This document shows positions 11,554-26,600 of a DNA stretch of 64,000 nt, one piece after another. The DNA lies in the NCBI GenBank assembly GCA_025618425.1, contig CM046842.1:22762248-22826247 (forward strand), given 5' to 3'. Made by a program: the position numbers and the translations under genes. Each line of letters starts with the position of its first letter. Positions within the stretch are counted from its first letter, which is position 1. This DNA is from Heliocidaris tuberculata (lineage: Eukaryota; Echinodermata; Echinoidea; Camarodonta; Echinometridae). The notes beneath the pieces were generated by a model. That model was not told the DNA's origin. It did not search any database and saw nothing but the letters and a program-made list of their open reading frames with translations.

Positions 11554-14280
11554 ATTTTCAAAACGAGATAAGTTACACACTCTTTCTGATCGCAGCTCGG
11601 AAGGAAGTTCTCGACTTTGCTTCTTTCTAAAGACGTAGACATTGTCGTGCAGGTACTAGAAATTAATTGATCATGTTACATCATCTGTAAATAAAGCGAA
11701 ATTGATATGTATTTCCAAAAATCTGGCAGAACAGACAAAACAGTGTACGAAAAATGGTTTGATTCATAGTTTATTACTAAGGACAAGTTCCATCAATAGA
11801 CCTATATATATATATACTAGCTGAAGCAGCCCGTGGACATATCATCCACGGGCGCTAGCTGTGTTTATGATTAATCACAGTACCGTATATTTGTCACAAT
11901 AATCAAGTGAATAAAGAAAAAAGTCGGGTAATGTGTTATTTTTTTACCAAGAAGTATTTACAACATGTGAGTATGTGTTATTCATCCAAATCTTGCATGA
12001 GTTCTGAAGAAAATACATTTTCATCTCGATGAAGACTAAATGACGATTGCTTTACTTTATGAATGACTGAATAATGATATTTATTTATGTTACGTCGGCC
12101 CTGTGGCCTGTGGATGACACACGATCTCATTTACACCTGGGCGGGATTCTCGCACACAGAGCATGGATATAATTATGTTCGAATAGTATATCCATGAATA
12201 GAGCTAGAGTGAGCGATTTGATCTTGCCATGTTTCTGTGGTTTAATACTCAGAGAAATTAAGGCCATAAGAACATAACATGCATAATTAGCGGTACATCC
12301 CTTGTAAAGGACGCAAAAATTAGGGGGAAATTAATTTATTGTCATTTTCTTTTCAGGGGGATTATGGCCCCCTTATAAGTCTTGGGAGGACCGACGGATT
12401 GACCTTTCACTACCGTACCCCCTCCCCCACCCCATCGGCCTCCCGTCACCCCCAGCGCGAGGGCTAGTATCCTATACGTATTCATATCATAGTGGAAATA
12501 TTTTCGAAGGAAATTTTGGGTGGGGGGGGGGGGGGGCTTCTTCTTTACATCGTGGCAACCGATATTCCTAAGTGAAATAAAGAGTCCTAAAATATGAAGT
12601 GGCCGAAATCCCCCCCCCCCCCTTTTTTGTTACATCTAACAGTGACATGTTCCTCCCGGCTTCACCCTGTCTCATTGAACAACAACCACAAAAAACAACA
12701 ACAACAAACAAACAAAACAATTGTATCACAGATAGAATTAAGTTCAACTAAGAAACAGCCCCCCCCCCAAAAAAAAAAAAAAACACCAACAAACAAACAA
12801 AGAAAAACTTGAAAGTTCACTGTATAAAGTAATGGAATGCTTACAAAAATCAAACTTCCAAAGGAGCCGAATTTTCACAATTAAAAGGCAGAAAAGATTA
12901 CGGGCACCTGAATCGATCGCGACGCGACCGCCCCCCCCCCCCCCCCGATGTTTCATTGAGGCCTGTACATCATCCGCGTAATACATCTAACAGTTACATG
13001 TTCCTCCCGGCTTCTCATCGAACTCAACCCCCACAAAAAAAAAAAAAAAAAAAACAACAAACAAACAAAACAATTGTATCACAGAAAGAATTAAGTTCGA
13101 CTAAGAAACAGCCCCCCCCCCCAAAAAAAAAAAAATAGAAATACCAACAAACTAACAAACAAAAAAACCTATTGAAAGTTCACTGTATAAAGTAATGGAA
13201 TGCTTACATAAATCAAACTTCCAAAGGAGCCGAATTTTCACAAATAAAAGACAGAAAAGTTTACGGGCACCAGAATCGATTCGAATCGATGGCGACGACC
13301 GCCCCCCCCCCCCCCAGATGTCTCATTGAGACCTGTACATCATCCGCGTAAATTACTTGCTGAATTAAAAAGCAGATTGCAGTAGGAGCAGATTTTGATA
13401 CTCTAAACAGGAAAACACGTCAATCTCTGATTTTTATACCATTATTAACGGCGATTTTATATCTTGCTTAAGGTATTTTACATCCTATTTGAGCATTACA
13501 TCATCATCATCATCACAGACCTCTTTTTAGCCAAAAAGGAACCGTAAAAGAAATTTAACCTACTTTGGAACACACTACCGAACTCCCCCCCCCCCCCCCC
13601 TCCCTTCCGCGGATCTATCATCTCTGAATTTGCTATACCCTTTTTCTTGATTTTTGCTTTTTTTGATACCCTAAACGCGTAATCCGGGTTAAGCGCTTAT
13701 TGTTGAAAAGGTACCCTTTTTATCCGTTTTCATGTACGTGTACCGGCTTCAATGAGACATGTCCCCCACCCACCACCCCATCCCCCCCCCCCCCCCCCCC
13801 CCCCCCCCCCGCCGTGAAACCATAGAGTTACACACGCACTAAACTGTTATGTAACCATGAAGCTACAAATAGTACATGTGCGAACAAATAACACGTGTGC
13901 TCTATACACTGAAGCCAATATACATGCACATGCGGATATGGCCATGGAGAATACGTCACGTTGTTCTCTGGCAATACACCAATGAAGTTTCTCCCTTTCA
14001 CAGGTAATTGGTATGGGTTGGGGGCATAACAGAAGGTACTTTTTCCGTGCTACGACAGTGAGCTGTTCCATCGACAGAAATATTACTCCCTCCGGAAATT
14101 CAATGTTTAAAAAGGAATTTATGAAATATGGACGGCACTTCAGCACTTAAAAAGTGCCTCCCAACCATCTGGGGACTATTCCCCGCCCGTGGGTACCAAA
14201 AGGTGGGGACCTAAAGAGCCAGGGGAGGCGCCTATTCGAATTCAAAAAAAGACCCCAAATCCTTAGCGTATTATATATAA

Positions 14281-14337
<57 letters not shown>

Positions 14338-15705
14338 AATACGTCAGAGCAGTTTGTACAGAATAGCGCACTGCCCTTCATTGTGAGGCTACTCAATTCA
14401 AAGATGAATTGAATAATGTAATGATAAATTGATTGCTCAACAGATCTCTCGTTCTTAAATGTTAAGCATATGTACGTAGAGTAAATTGCTAGCTTTTAGA
14501 TGTGCTTAAATGAAAAATGAAAAATGAAAAATTTAATTGTATACTAGCGGTACATGTTATTTTTTATATGGATTCTATTGATTTCAATATTGCATTACCA
14601 ATCATGCCAATCATCTCTATCTGTTAATAATGGAAAGTAAAACTATATATTTTTTTCCAAATACAATACCTTGCACCCATTACCCATTATGATTGGACAA
14701 TAGGCCTATTTTGAAGCATGCAAACCAGACTATTTCTTTTAGCACTGATCATATTAATTTATTCAATAGTATATAAGTCATATTATAAAAACTTTATATT
14801 TTTTTCACATCCACTACCCACTTTCTCCACCATCGATATTCTTTGAATAAGGTGTACCTATTGATTTGTTATGAATGTACTATTTTTAATGTCCTTTTAA
14901 TACTATTGTTTTTTGTGCAGTATGCTTGTGTCATTATTAATGTAAATTGTATTCAATTCAGCCGCAAGGCTGCCATGTACAATGTCTCTTTATACCATAA
15001 TAAATAAATAAATAAAAAAATTAGGTCATATGTTTTCATGCTCTTCAATATTGACGTGGATGTAAGAAGGGTTCGGTTTAACATATGCCACATCCATTGA
15101 GCTAAATGTTTGAGCAAAAAAAATAAAAAAATAAAATAAAAATAAAATTTGAAATGAAGTCTGGACATTTTCATTACTATGATGTATATGAGAAAATAAA
15201 GAAATTATCCCCGGAGATAGGACGAAAGAAAGATATGTATAGGTGTTCTGAAAAAAGACTTTGTCTCTCCCCTTTCTCCTTAGCTAGCCAGAAAAAAGGA
15301 GAGAATAAAACAAGACGACTATTGGTGGCACCAAAGACAGCCTAACAATAAGTTAATAATGTCCTAGCGTAGCCAATCTTCGTTTCCGAATATCAACATG
15401 CAGATTTTACTGTCTTCAAAGGAAGACTCTTCTTACATTCTTGAGATAATATTTCTAAGCAGTACAAGTCAGGACCTATGGTTGAGTTTCAATATCTCTT
15501 AATCTAGCAACCATATTGAAGTTACAAAGTACTTGCTTGGGCAGAAAGCTGAACCAAATATTTCGGACCAAGCTGACTGGACTCCTCTCCATTCTGCTGC
15601 ACTCAATGGTCGTGCCGACATCATAAAGTGTTTGAAGAAACATGGGGCTGAAGTGACTAAAAAGGCACGTATATGTTGTTAATCAAAAAATAAAAAATAA
15701 AATAA

Positions 15706-15753
<48 letters not shown>

Positions 15754-16930
15754 TGTCATGCACTGAATATGCAACAATGTCAAAAGATTTATTAACTATT
15801 TACAGGCAGATTAAATAATTAGAGTATAGATTTAGTATTCAAGAATGCGTACCGTTTTAAGGTAATATTGTTAATGACATGACTATATAGCGTTTACGTC
15901 TGACAACCTACTATTAACAAAGATTTCTGTAACGTGATGCTGGAATATAACAGATGACCACTGAACAAAGTATCGAATTGGACAACTTACATCAAAATTT
16001 TCTTGTTATTTGTTCATGAAATAGACGGAACGTGGCTACACCGCCCTCTTTCTTGCATCTTTAAACGGGCATGTTGACTGTGTGAAGGTATTGGTTGAAG
16101 TCGAAGCTGGCACCAATGATTCGGATGCTGCAAAATATCGTGAGCAACTTGACATGGTCGACAATGCTGGGTTTTCTGCAATGCATTGTGCTGCGTTGAA
16201 AGGACATGCCGAAATCATCGATATACTGTTGCAAGAGGGTGCTTCAGCAGAACTAAAGGTGAAAAAAGAAGGGAAAGAATGGTCGTCCACTTCAGCAAAC
16301 TTTAAAGTCGACTATTGTATAGTGTTTTCCACACAAATGTAATTCGAAGTACACTTTTGATAAATTGGATAAGTCTACAGCCCATGGGACGCGACAACCC
16401 GTGGGACTGGCAGCCCAAAAGACCGAAAATGTTGATCTCGCGGGCCTTGTGATAACTTTTCTTAGTGTTCGCAGAGCGACAATGCCGGAAATGAGCAGTT
16501 TTATACTAAACGAACTAAATGGGTTATTTCCTCACATGGGTAAAACTTAATACAAGTACAATGTCCAAATAAAGTCGCAGTGAGTTACACATTTTGACAA
16601 AAACATTATCTGATCTAATTTGAAAAATCAACGTTATGTGGGATACGATAGAACACTCATGCCAGGAAAATTCTTTTAACCATTGGGACTGTAGAAAATA
16701 ATCCAAACTTACTCTAAGTGATATATAGCTAAAGCATTAGACCAATTGCTTCATGTACAGACTGAGAGTGGGATGGTCCCTTTCACTCTAGCAGCTACAG
16801 AGGGTCACCTGTCTTGTGTCAAGAAATTGATGTCTCCGGCCAACCTCGCTGTGCTACCCGAGGCCATTGCTACTGCATTGTCAACTTGAAGGTATAAACA
16901 CACTAAAACGCATACAAATATTTTTAAAGG

Positions 16931-16980
<50 letters not shown>

Positions 16981-18022
16981 ATATATAATATTGTAAGGAC
17001 ATAACATATTCAAAAGCTTTTGCAACGCTCGTGGAAATGATATAGTTAATGATTATAATTCATATATATATATATATATATATAATATAGAATTCTGCTC
17101 GGAGATGAAATGAAAGACAAGTTTATTACATAATAGTCATTTGTGTAGTATATATATATATATATATACACACACTCACACACAGTTTAACAAAGGAAAT
17201 CAACTTTAGGGAAAAGAAAAACCTCAGGACCTCTTTCATCTATTTAACTAGTATGTACTTGAGGCGTAATTTGTCGAAAGGCAGTTGGTTTTAACAAATC
17301 TTTGATTTTGACCATTTTGAATGGTACAGTTTAATATTTCATGTGCCACATTAGCCATTAAGCTAATGATGATTAAAACACCCCCCCAAAAAAAACAACA
17401 ACAACAAAACAACAACAAACCAACAACAATTAAATATGTAGTGAAACATATGCTAGAGACTTTTACTAGAAAGAGATATCAGAATGTCTAATGTAATGCA
17501 ATTTATGATTGTATTACTTATTTTTCTCAATAGCAGGTAATCCAAAGTAGAAGAAAGTACTTTGAACTTATCACAGATTTCTTTGCTCTTAATCTTTGCA
17601 CTTTTAGGGGTCATACCTATGTCTTCAACTACATTATGATATTCATGGACGTTTATAACGGGGGTGAACTACATACAGCTGCATTTGATGGAGATATCGA
17701 TGTTGTTCGATCCCTTGTAGAAGATGGTCATGATATTGACGAACAAGTAAGCGTGTTTGACGTCTAATTATTTTTAGAGCCATGGAAACTTTGTAGAAAC
17801 GTAACATTTTGTATACCCACCTACCTACCCCACATGTTGAGCAGTTCCATGTGTACCTATTACAAGAATGATCTTAGTCAATAATGATATGTGTATTATC
17901 CTAAAACTATACGTCACCTCACTTGTACAAATAAAATACAATTATGTGAATTTCATTGAAACACAATATAAAATTTCAAAAATTTGTTTCCCAAACACAT
18001 CCCAATAAAAAAGTAAGTTCTA

Positions 18023-18056
<34 letters not shown>

Positions 18057-18188
18057 AATATCCCTTTTTTATATCTGTTAGGAATTATGCTTTTTCCTAT
18101 TGTAATATTGCCTATTGGTTAACTGTACTCACTTTGAATAAAAAAAGAAAAAAAAAAGAACAAATAGGATAAAACATGTGATACAAAA

Positions 18189-18232
<44 letters not shown>

Positions 18233-18571
18233 TAAGAAATGGTAACCTGATTATTTTCTTCTAATTTGTTAACTTTAAAGATGTTAATGTGGCTGTATGC
18301 ACTTTTTGAACTGAATTATTACGCAATTACAATTCGAACGATGCATCAAATCTCATTACATTGTGTGGGAAAATAAAATCATTGCGTAATCAAAGTGCTG
18401 CTCTGTGATTGGTCAGTTGCCGGAAAGGCATAAAGCATCTTTTGGAGACCAGACCAGTTTCAGTCAGCAGAGATGGCCTCAATTTTATCTACTTTAATCA
18501 TCATTATTAATATCATTATCATTGTTATTATAACTATTTTATCATTATTATGATAATAATAATAATTAGTC

Positions 18572-18635
<64 letters not shown>

Positions 18636-21600
18636 CATTATTATTATCATTATTACTACTACTACTGTTATCCTTATTATTATTTTATTTTTGTCCTCAT
18701 CATCATTATTTTACTGTGCTATGGGAATTTATAGCAATCTAATTCTTTTACAATGCAATGAAATCAATGAATTAAATGCATATTTGATATAATTATGTTG
18801 AAAGTGAAATAATCTTTTAGAAAACATGATTTAGCCGGTTTTTGAGACAGACCCCTTGTTTAATTATATGAACTAATAATGGAATAAACAAACATACAAA
18901 CAAACAGAAGAAAGAGTTGCGCTCCCGTTCCTTATTCCTTATTACAACATAGCGTACATCTTATATAATAAGAAGAGCATTGCTCATTTCAAGTTTATAG
19001 GAAAATTACACAATGAAAAAATAGAGAAGACAAGACAAGACTTTAAAGTATCAAAGAAGAAGAAGAACGATATAAGCAAATGGAAATATATAATTTCTAC
19101 ACATTATGGTGTTGTCCGTTCATGATATAATTCCCTTTTCTTTAGCTTGTGGTTTCTCCTTCTTTGATAGAAGGGAACATGATTGCTCAAAGCCAAGGTA
19201 ATAACAAATAAAGATAGTGGAATAAGTTTTAATGGTTTGCAGTTTTATAATGTGCTTTGAAATGCCATGCAATCAAATGAAACAACTGTCAAATGCCAAA
19301 TAATATGGAAGGATTTTAGTCAAGTTGTGACTTTATAGCGTCGTAAAGTCCGTGGAAAATATAATAATATCTAATAATAACATGCATGTCTCTCAGACTC
19401 CAGAAAACGGTTACACACCATTAATGTTGGCTATTTGGGAAGAACATCTACAGTGCGCTAAAGTAATGATTGAAGAAGAAAATGCAAGTGTCAACCAACG
19501 AGACAATAATAACTGCTCTCCTCTTCATCTCGCTGTTGGGTTGTAAGTACCGTTTGCCATTTTATAAGTTGAAGTGTTTTACTTCTTATACGTTTTCGTT
19601 CCGTGTATACTGAGCGTACATCTACTAATATCATGTTTGATGACATCGTATTTCTATATATTAAAAATTCATGGAACAGTTGTATTTGTATACCATAATC
19701 TTATAAATATTGTTTTCAAAATGCTATTTAATTTGAAATAAGACTTGACATAATTTAAGCTTCGGACCAATTGTTGATGTCACATGATTGTAAAGTCCCA
19801 TATGACCATCCTAGTGAATTGACTAATTTGTACTTTTCAGCATAATGAGGCTTGAGTCTTATAACATATAAAAATATTATTAATAATACTACCATCATAA
19901 TTAGAATAACTTACAGATATTTTTTACTATTTCTGCACGATCATCACTAAACATTATCTTTAAAGGAAAAATTTGGAAATCATGAGAGTTCTTCTAGACA
20001 ATGGCGCTCTCAAAGATGATGTGAACAAGGAAGGGAAAACACCACTTCACGAAGCTTCTTTCAAAGGATATCTAGATGCGATCAAACTCTTATTAGATGC
20101 TGGAGCTGATGTTAACGCCAAAGTAGGCCTCTATAATATACAAACCCCTCAAAACACTCAGATCTGTGGAGTAGAATAAGCATGCTGTTGTCACCTGAAA
20201 TTCAATTTGTTATCTTTTAATGAATAAGCCTGTTAAACATAATCATATCACTAATGATAATGACGTAATAAATATATTCAATAACTATCTAGATATGCAG
20301 GCAGTCGTCACATTTTATTTAGGCAGTGAGGCGGCACCTTCTCTTTTATTTATCTATTTATTTTCATGTCAAATAATAATGGAGAAACTGCAACCGAAGG
20401 CTTTAACATTATCATACAAGTGTACACACAACGTGCCAACAACAAATATTTCACTACAATAAAATGTTCACTTTTTTACTAGCGCCATCGTTTCGTTCCA
20501 AATTTTAGGAATGGATATTCTAAATTTCAGTGAAATGAAATCATGCCCTTGAGTCTATGGTGAGATGTATAGTTTGGCATGCTTTATGGGGTGAACATTT
20601 ACGTTTTGCTATGGCTTTGTAGAACTTAATGCTCTGATTTCTTTTTCCAGGTATCAAGAGAAGATAGCAAGTGCGACACCGCCCTCCAGTTTGCAGCCAT
20701 GGAAGGACACCTTGAATGTGTTCGCTTTCTGGTAGATAAAGGTGCTGACATAGAAACATCGGGTCCCGACGGATGTTCCGCACTCTTGGCGGCTGCATCC
20801 AGGTGAATCAAATAAACATATTCCACGTCCCCCTTTTTAAAACTGTTCTACTTAATTCTTGAAAGATAAAGTTGAGTTCTGGTCATGCGAGTACATTGTG
20901 AAAGAAACTGTCGCAAAGCTGTTGGGAAAGGTTGATTATGTCTACATAAACAAATGTGTTTACTGTGAGGTTTTGGAATCATCAAAATGATAAGAAATTG
21001 ACCCAATTTTGAAGCACACTGAATTGAGTACATGGGACTGCACAGTGCCCACACACATAGGCGCCGAAAGGGGGGGGGGGCGGTCGTCCCCAAACGAAAA
21101 AGTGGGGGGGGGGGGCAAAAATGCATTTTCGCCCCCACAAAAGTCCATCCCCCCACCCCATAAAAAAAATCAATTGATTGCTTTATTACGTAATTGTAAG
21201 CCTTTGTATTCATTTTTCGTGCATGGAGATCACTGAAGACAGATAAAGCATTCAAACTTTTAACTTTAAAGTGATTGATTAACTTTGTGAAAAATTGTAA
21301 AATCAGCTCAAATGCCAGTGAATTGTGTGCAGTCCTCTAACTACATATGTAATTAAGGATATGTGAAAGTATGAGAGAAAATGGAACCCGTTTACCTAAA
21401 AAAATGAAAATCGCGATCAATCGCTAGCGCAAGTCGCTCGGCTTCTTCGCTGTGCTGCAGTCACAAAAACCAAGCACCAGCGCTTGGCGATTTCAGAGCG
21501 GGTTTCCAGCCCTCACAGTATTCTGTGATAGAGCGAGGTATGCCAACCGTAAGAGTTCTTTAGGGTTCGGTGGTACTCTATCCCGACATCAATGTTCAAT

Positions 21601-22633
21601 CGTAAATATCTTGATATATAAACGACCGATCATCTTATAAAACTCAGGCGATTCCTGTCTGAGCTAAAGGTTTGCAATTATGATTACAGCATTAGCTGGA
21701 ACAATGATTTTTTTTTTCAATCCTGGGCAAAGTTAATCAATGCCTTGAACGTAGTGGAGGTTTTGTATTAGACGTGTTTAATAGCGAAATATTCTGAAAG
21801 GTGTATAATGCGTCTATATTGTTGTGAGAGGGTGGGAAAGCGCGTGTGTTTTTTTTTAGGGGTGAGAAGACACGAGCCCTTGAAAGGTGGGCCCCCTTGA
21901 ATGTTTGCCCCCCCCCCCTCCCAAACTGCTTTCGGTGCGCCTGCACACACATGAGGCATGAATGTTCGGCCGGGACACTTTAGTCCTTTCTCGTCATGTT
22001 TCGAATATGAGAGTATTGAAGAATCCTTTTCAGAGGACATTCCTACTACGAAGTCCTTTTCAAGTTATATAAAAATAATGAGAAAGGTCACAGATGATTT
22101 TCACCTTCCCTAGAACTTAACCTTTTCTTTAAGTAAAAGATTAACCCTTTCTTCATTTAATAGATTTCATTGACTTCACAAAAATTGTCTCCGTATACTT
22201 CAGTTGAATCTAATTAATGTTATGGTTTACACCGTTTACTACGGTTAATATTATTGTTATGTATACTATTACTATTCTTCTTCTTCTTATTATTATTATT
22301 TTGATATTATCTTCATGATTATCATCATTATTATAATTATTATTAATATTACCGTAATTCTTATGATTAGGCCTACGTATTTTATTACTATTATTGTTAT
22401 TGATGTTATCATCAATATCATTGATATTATTTTTTAAAAGTTTTGTTGGATATCATTGTCTACTTCATCTAGAGATCAAGTGGAAGTTGTTAACTACCTT
22501 CTCACGAAAAACGCCGATATACATGTCACGGATAAGCGAGGAAACAGTTTGCTGTTCTGGGCTGCATTGTACAACAACATCGAACTCTTAAAGATATGCT
22601 TGGATGACGGAGAGATAGACATTAATGGAAAAG

Positions 22634-22695
<62 letters not shown>

Positions 22696-23638
22696 TATAG
22701 AAAACACAACATGCTACAAGCAGTTTGAATGCTTTGCAAGACCATACATTATAGAAATCTCCTATAATGTTTTTGCTTTAGACTGAAATTTATGTTAACA
22801 AAATGCTTTAAAGTTTGTCCAATTTTGTATTAACCGTGTCTGAAAATCATGATATATACGATGAATTTACACTCTATATAAGGTCATTTATCTTATATAT
22901 TTGCTCTAGAAGTATTGAGTAAATGTTAGGGATACGACAAACATCACCAGCTGGGGGAAAAAAATATAATGTAACAATCACAAAGGAGATTAGTTGAATA
23001 TCAAAGCGGGCCATAGGACTGCTGTTTATACAACCCAATTTTGCATTGACAAGTTACTGATCGAGAAAAGAGGTGAAATTACAAAATGCGATAATCAGAT
23101 AACCTAATTCCTTACTTTTTTCTTTACAGGACACATCCGGCCAAACGGCACTACATGTTGCCAGCGGATTTGGCCATATGGAAGCTGTAAAACTCTTGCT
23201 TGACAGTCATGCAGAAGTTGATATTATGGATTGTGAAAAAAGTACGCCCTTACATAATGCAGCGGAATGGTACATATTACTTTTCTTCTTTTCTTTGAAG
23301 ATTAGATGTGTTTTGATCAACTGAATAAAACAGAAGTCAAAAGTGAAATGTCATGCAAAATGTGTTGCCATTGTCAAACAGTGAATTCTTAATTTGTTTA
23401 AAGGATGGATGATGTTATTTTCACCTTTTGTTTGGAAAATGAAATATGTTGCAATCGACTGATAGTGAGATTATTAATGTTTCTGTGATTTCTTCCAAAT
23501 CCAAGGGGCATTCCATCTCCTGAACAAAAGAAGAAAAACATCATTGCATTGATGAATGACCGGTGACACGACATTCGCCCCTGCGTCATTTGCTCCTCCG
23601 TCTATATCTCGAAAGGTCAAAGGTTAAGGTCAAGGTCA

Positions 23639-23669
<31 letters not shown>

Positions 23670-26600
23670 GGGGTAAAGGAACAATGTGAATATTAGGATT
23701 AGGGTTAGGGTTAGGGTTAGGTTTAGGTTTTGGATTAACATGGCAAACGTTATACCGGAGCAACTGTCGCAGAAGTAAATGTCATGGAACCAAACGACCA
23801 CCTCAACATCATCAATTCAATGTTGACGATAAAAATGCATTTTGCAACATTACCCTTTTGACTTGGCATATAATCAAGTGTTTTGCACATTGCATAATAA
23901 AAAAAAGGGTATCATTTTAAAGGGAATAATCAGGCATTTCAATGATTAAAAAAAAAAGTATGATAATATGGTAACAAGAGATGTATCAAAGCTCAAACTT
24001 CAATTGTAGAGCAGATGAGGAGTTTAAAACACAGTTTGGTGTAAAATGGACACCCTATGGCACATGTTGCTTTGTTGGTCAACACACAAAGAGACTGGAC
24101 GGCAGAGTGTGTTTCGCTGAAACCAAGTTGGGTTGGCCAATATATGTGTATATTTTGCTCTGTTGGGGCTTATGGAAAATGGAAAATAACTCTTATATAT
24201 TTCAACATTTCCCGCCACTTCGATTTCCTAGAACTGTGTACATGATGTCACTTGCATTTTCATGATACTAGAACAGTTGAATTATGCAATCAGTAGGAGA
24301 TTCATGCCACATTTTCATAATATGACCTTTTTATGTAGAAAACCTTTAGAACACAAGATGTACTTCTAAATAAAGTAAAATACACCGTTCTACTTATGTC
24401 TATTAATCAATACCGCATACAATAGAGATAGTTAATGTCAATCTCAATAAATGTTATATAACACGATGAAAACTATTTTGGAAAAATCAACTCAAGGCAA
24501 TTTCAATAGCCCTGTCTATCACTTTTAGAAATGTGCGAACATTACAATGACGTATTACATAATCCGAACCTGATTTCTATTAGTGGATTCTATTATTATT
24601 TCTACAATAGGCCTTTGAAATTGCCCTCGAGTTTATTTTTTGAAAGTAGTTTTTATCGTATTATATCAACAAATATCTTAAAATATGACAGAATAAAATA
24701 CCCTTTTACGCGTTTGTTTTCTTTTTCTCGTTGTCAGCAATCGTGCCAATTTAGTAAACTATTTATTAGGACGCGGAGCTGAACTACAAAGCAAGGACTG
24801 TGATGGGCAAACCCCACTTCATCGAGCAGCAACATTGGGATGTATAGATTCAGTGAAAGCCTTGGTTGTTAGGGGAGCAGATGTCAATTCAGAGGTAAGT
24901 CCATGTACGACATAGAGGAAACTTGGCCAAAAAGTTCGGAAATGCAAATTAGATCGAGTATAATCTTCCATGTCATTTCATCATTATCATTTAATTTTTC
25001 AATCAAATAAAAAGCATGTTTATTTTCCTTTGCAACGAGGGCCTATTGATTATGATTAATATGTAATAGGGGAGGGGTGCACAATTAGTCCAGCAGCTGA
25101 ATGTAGAGGCGGGTCCAAAGTGAGATTCTACAAAATGTGCTGCATTTGTCAGTATAATTCTCTTGAACGATGAAATATCACTTCCAAGTTTAATTGAAAA
25201 TATCGTGCTTGTTACAATACTTGTTGCTCTTGAAATATGATTCAATTAGGATAAAGGATGCTCGACACCTCTTCACTTAGCTGTAATGACTGGTAGCTCT
25301 GAAATCGATGAGCTATGGGAGCTCGGTGTCAAATTTTTGCATGGACCACACGAACAAAGGTAATATCCGAAAGCCTATCAAAAATAATTATTTGATGCTA
25401 AAAGTGACAAAGAATTTCTGACGATTTTTTTTGTTGTTTGTTTGTTACTAACAAAAATTATTTTTGTTGGAAAAAAAAAATCGTCAGGAATTCTTTGTCA
25501 CTTATAGCATCAAGAATTTAGTAGTAATTAGGTCTTCTACTTTTTTTTCTTTTCTTCCTTTTTCCTTAAAGACGAAACTGTAAACTTTACAGAAGTGGCA
25601 AGTTAAGAATAAGTTATAGATTACCGGTCAAGAGTTCCATAATTCATATAAAGTGTTATGCTGCAGTAACTCGTGGCATATATTTACATACTGAATTTCA
25701 AGGAAAGGACCTTTCGGTCCCTTATCCAAGCCATTGGTATCACCGGACTTGATATATTGTACCCAATGTCATGAATCCTGCCATGACTGTTCATGTGCTC
25801 TTATAAAGCGAATCATGGCGAATTAAATTATGTATCATCATACTGTTCTTTTTTATTTCTACATGATTTTACTGCGTCGCAATTCCATGCCTTTATCCAT
25901 CAAAAAAGAAAAAACAAATTATCTTTATTAAATAAATGTTTAGGAGACTTTTATTCATTAGGCCAATTTTTGTCCGAGTATGATACTGAATAACTCAGGC
26001 CCATTACATCATGCTAACAATCATGCTAACAAATCTTTGTTCAAAAGAGCAATAATCTTTTTCGGGCCTACTAGTTTTGGAATTCAAAAAGATTCGCCTC
26101 ATGTAAAAAAAAAAAAAAAAAAAAAGTCGTGGCGCACCCATGTAATACAGCTTCATTGCTGAAACGACCTATGTCAACTGCCCCAGTGCGTAATGAATTA
26201 ATGCGGTTGCCTCTCAGATATTTTAATCTGTAACATATCTTCTGTTTATCGATGTGACAGAGCTTAAGTTCCATAAATGTTGAACAAACTATTTTCTGTT
26301 TTTTTTTTGCATGGAAAATACTTTGGAAATTAGTTCTCTTTATTGAAAGTAAATATTTTTACAACATAACGATCTATTTTTTATTAATCATTCCTTTGCA
26401 ATATTATTTGCGAAGCTGTGCGTCATCGTTGGTGCAATATGCGGCGACACTGGATCAGCAGAAGCCCTGCCGAAGCGCTCTGGTAGTGTTCGCCCTGTAC
26501 AATCAATATGCAATGTAAAGGTGGATTTTATTCACCATCATCGAATAGTGAATGATTCCTCAACTAATATGCTATTTTCTGATTTTCTGATTATTTTTTT

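Larger units (their letters stand above)
11553..14335. repeat. Tandem duplication, copy 2
   Basis: Blocks A (11553-11930), B (13495-13871) and C (13872-14335) match copy 1 almost base for base. The segment 11931-13494 is found only here. The B-C junction 'caaatagtacatgtgcg' is uninterrupted and is the empty counterpart of the insertion in copy 1. Confidence 0.85.

Noticed and set aside
19146..19197. Possible small exon between AG and GTAATA
   Set aside because: Its phases (0 to 1) do not fit the neighbours, which join directly in phase 0, and the translation is not ankyrin-like.
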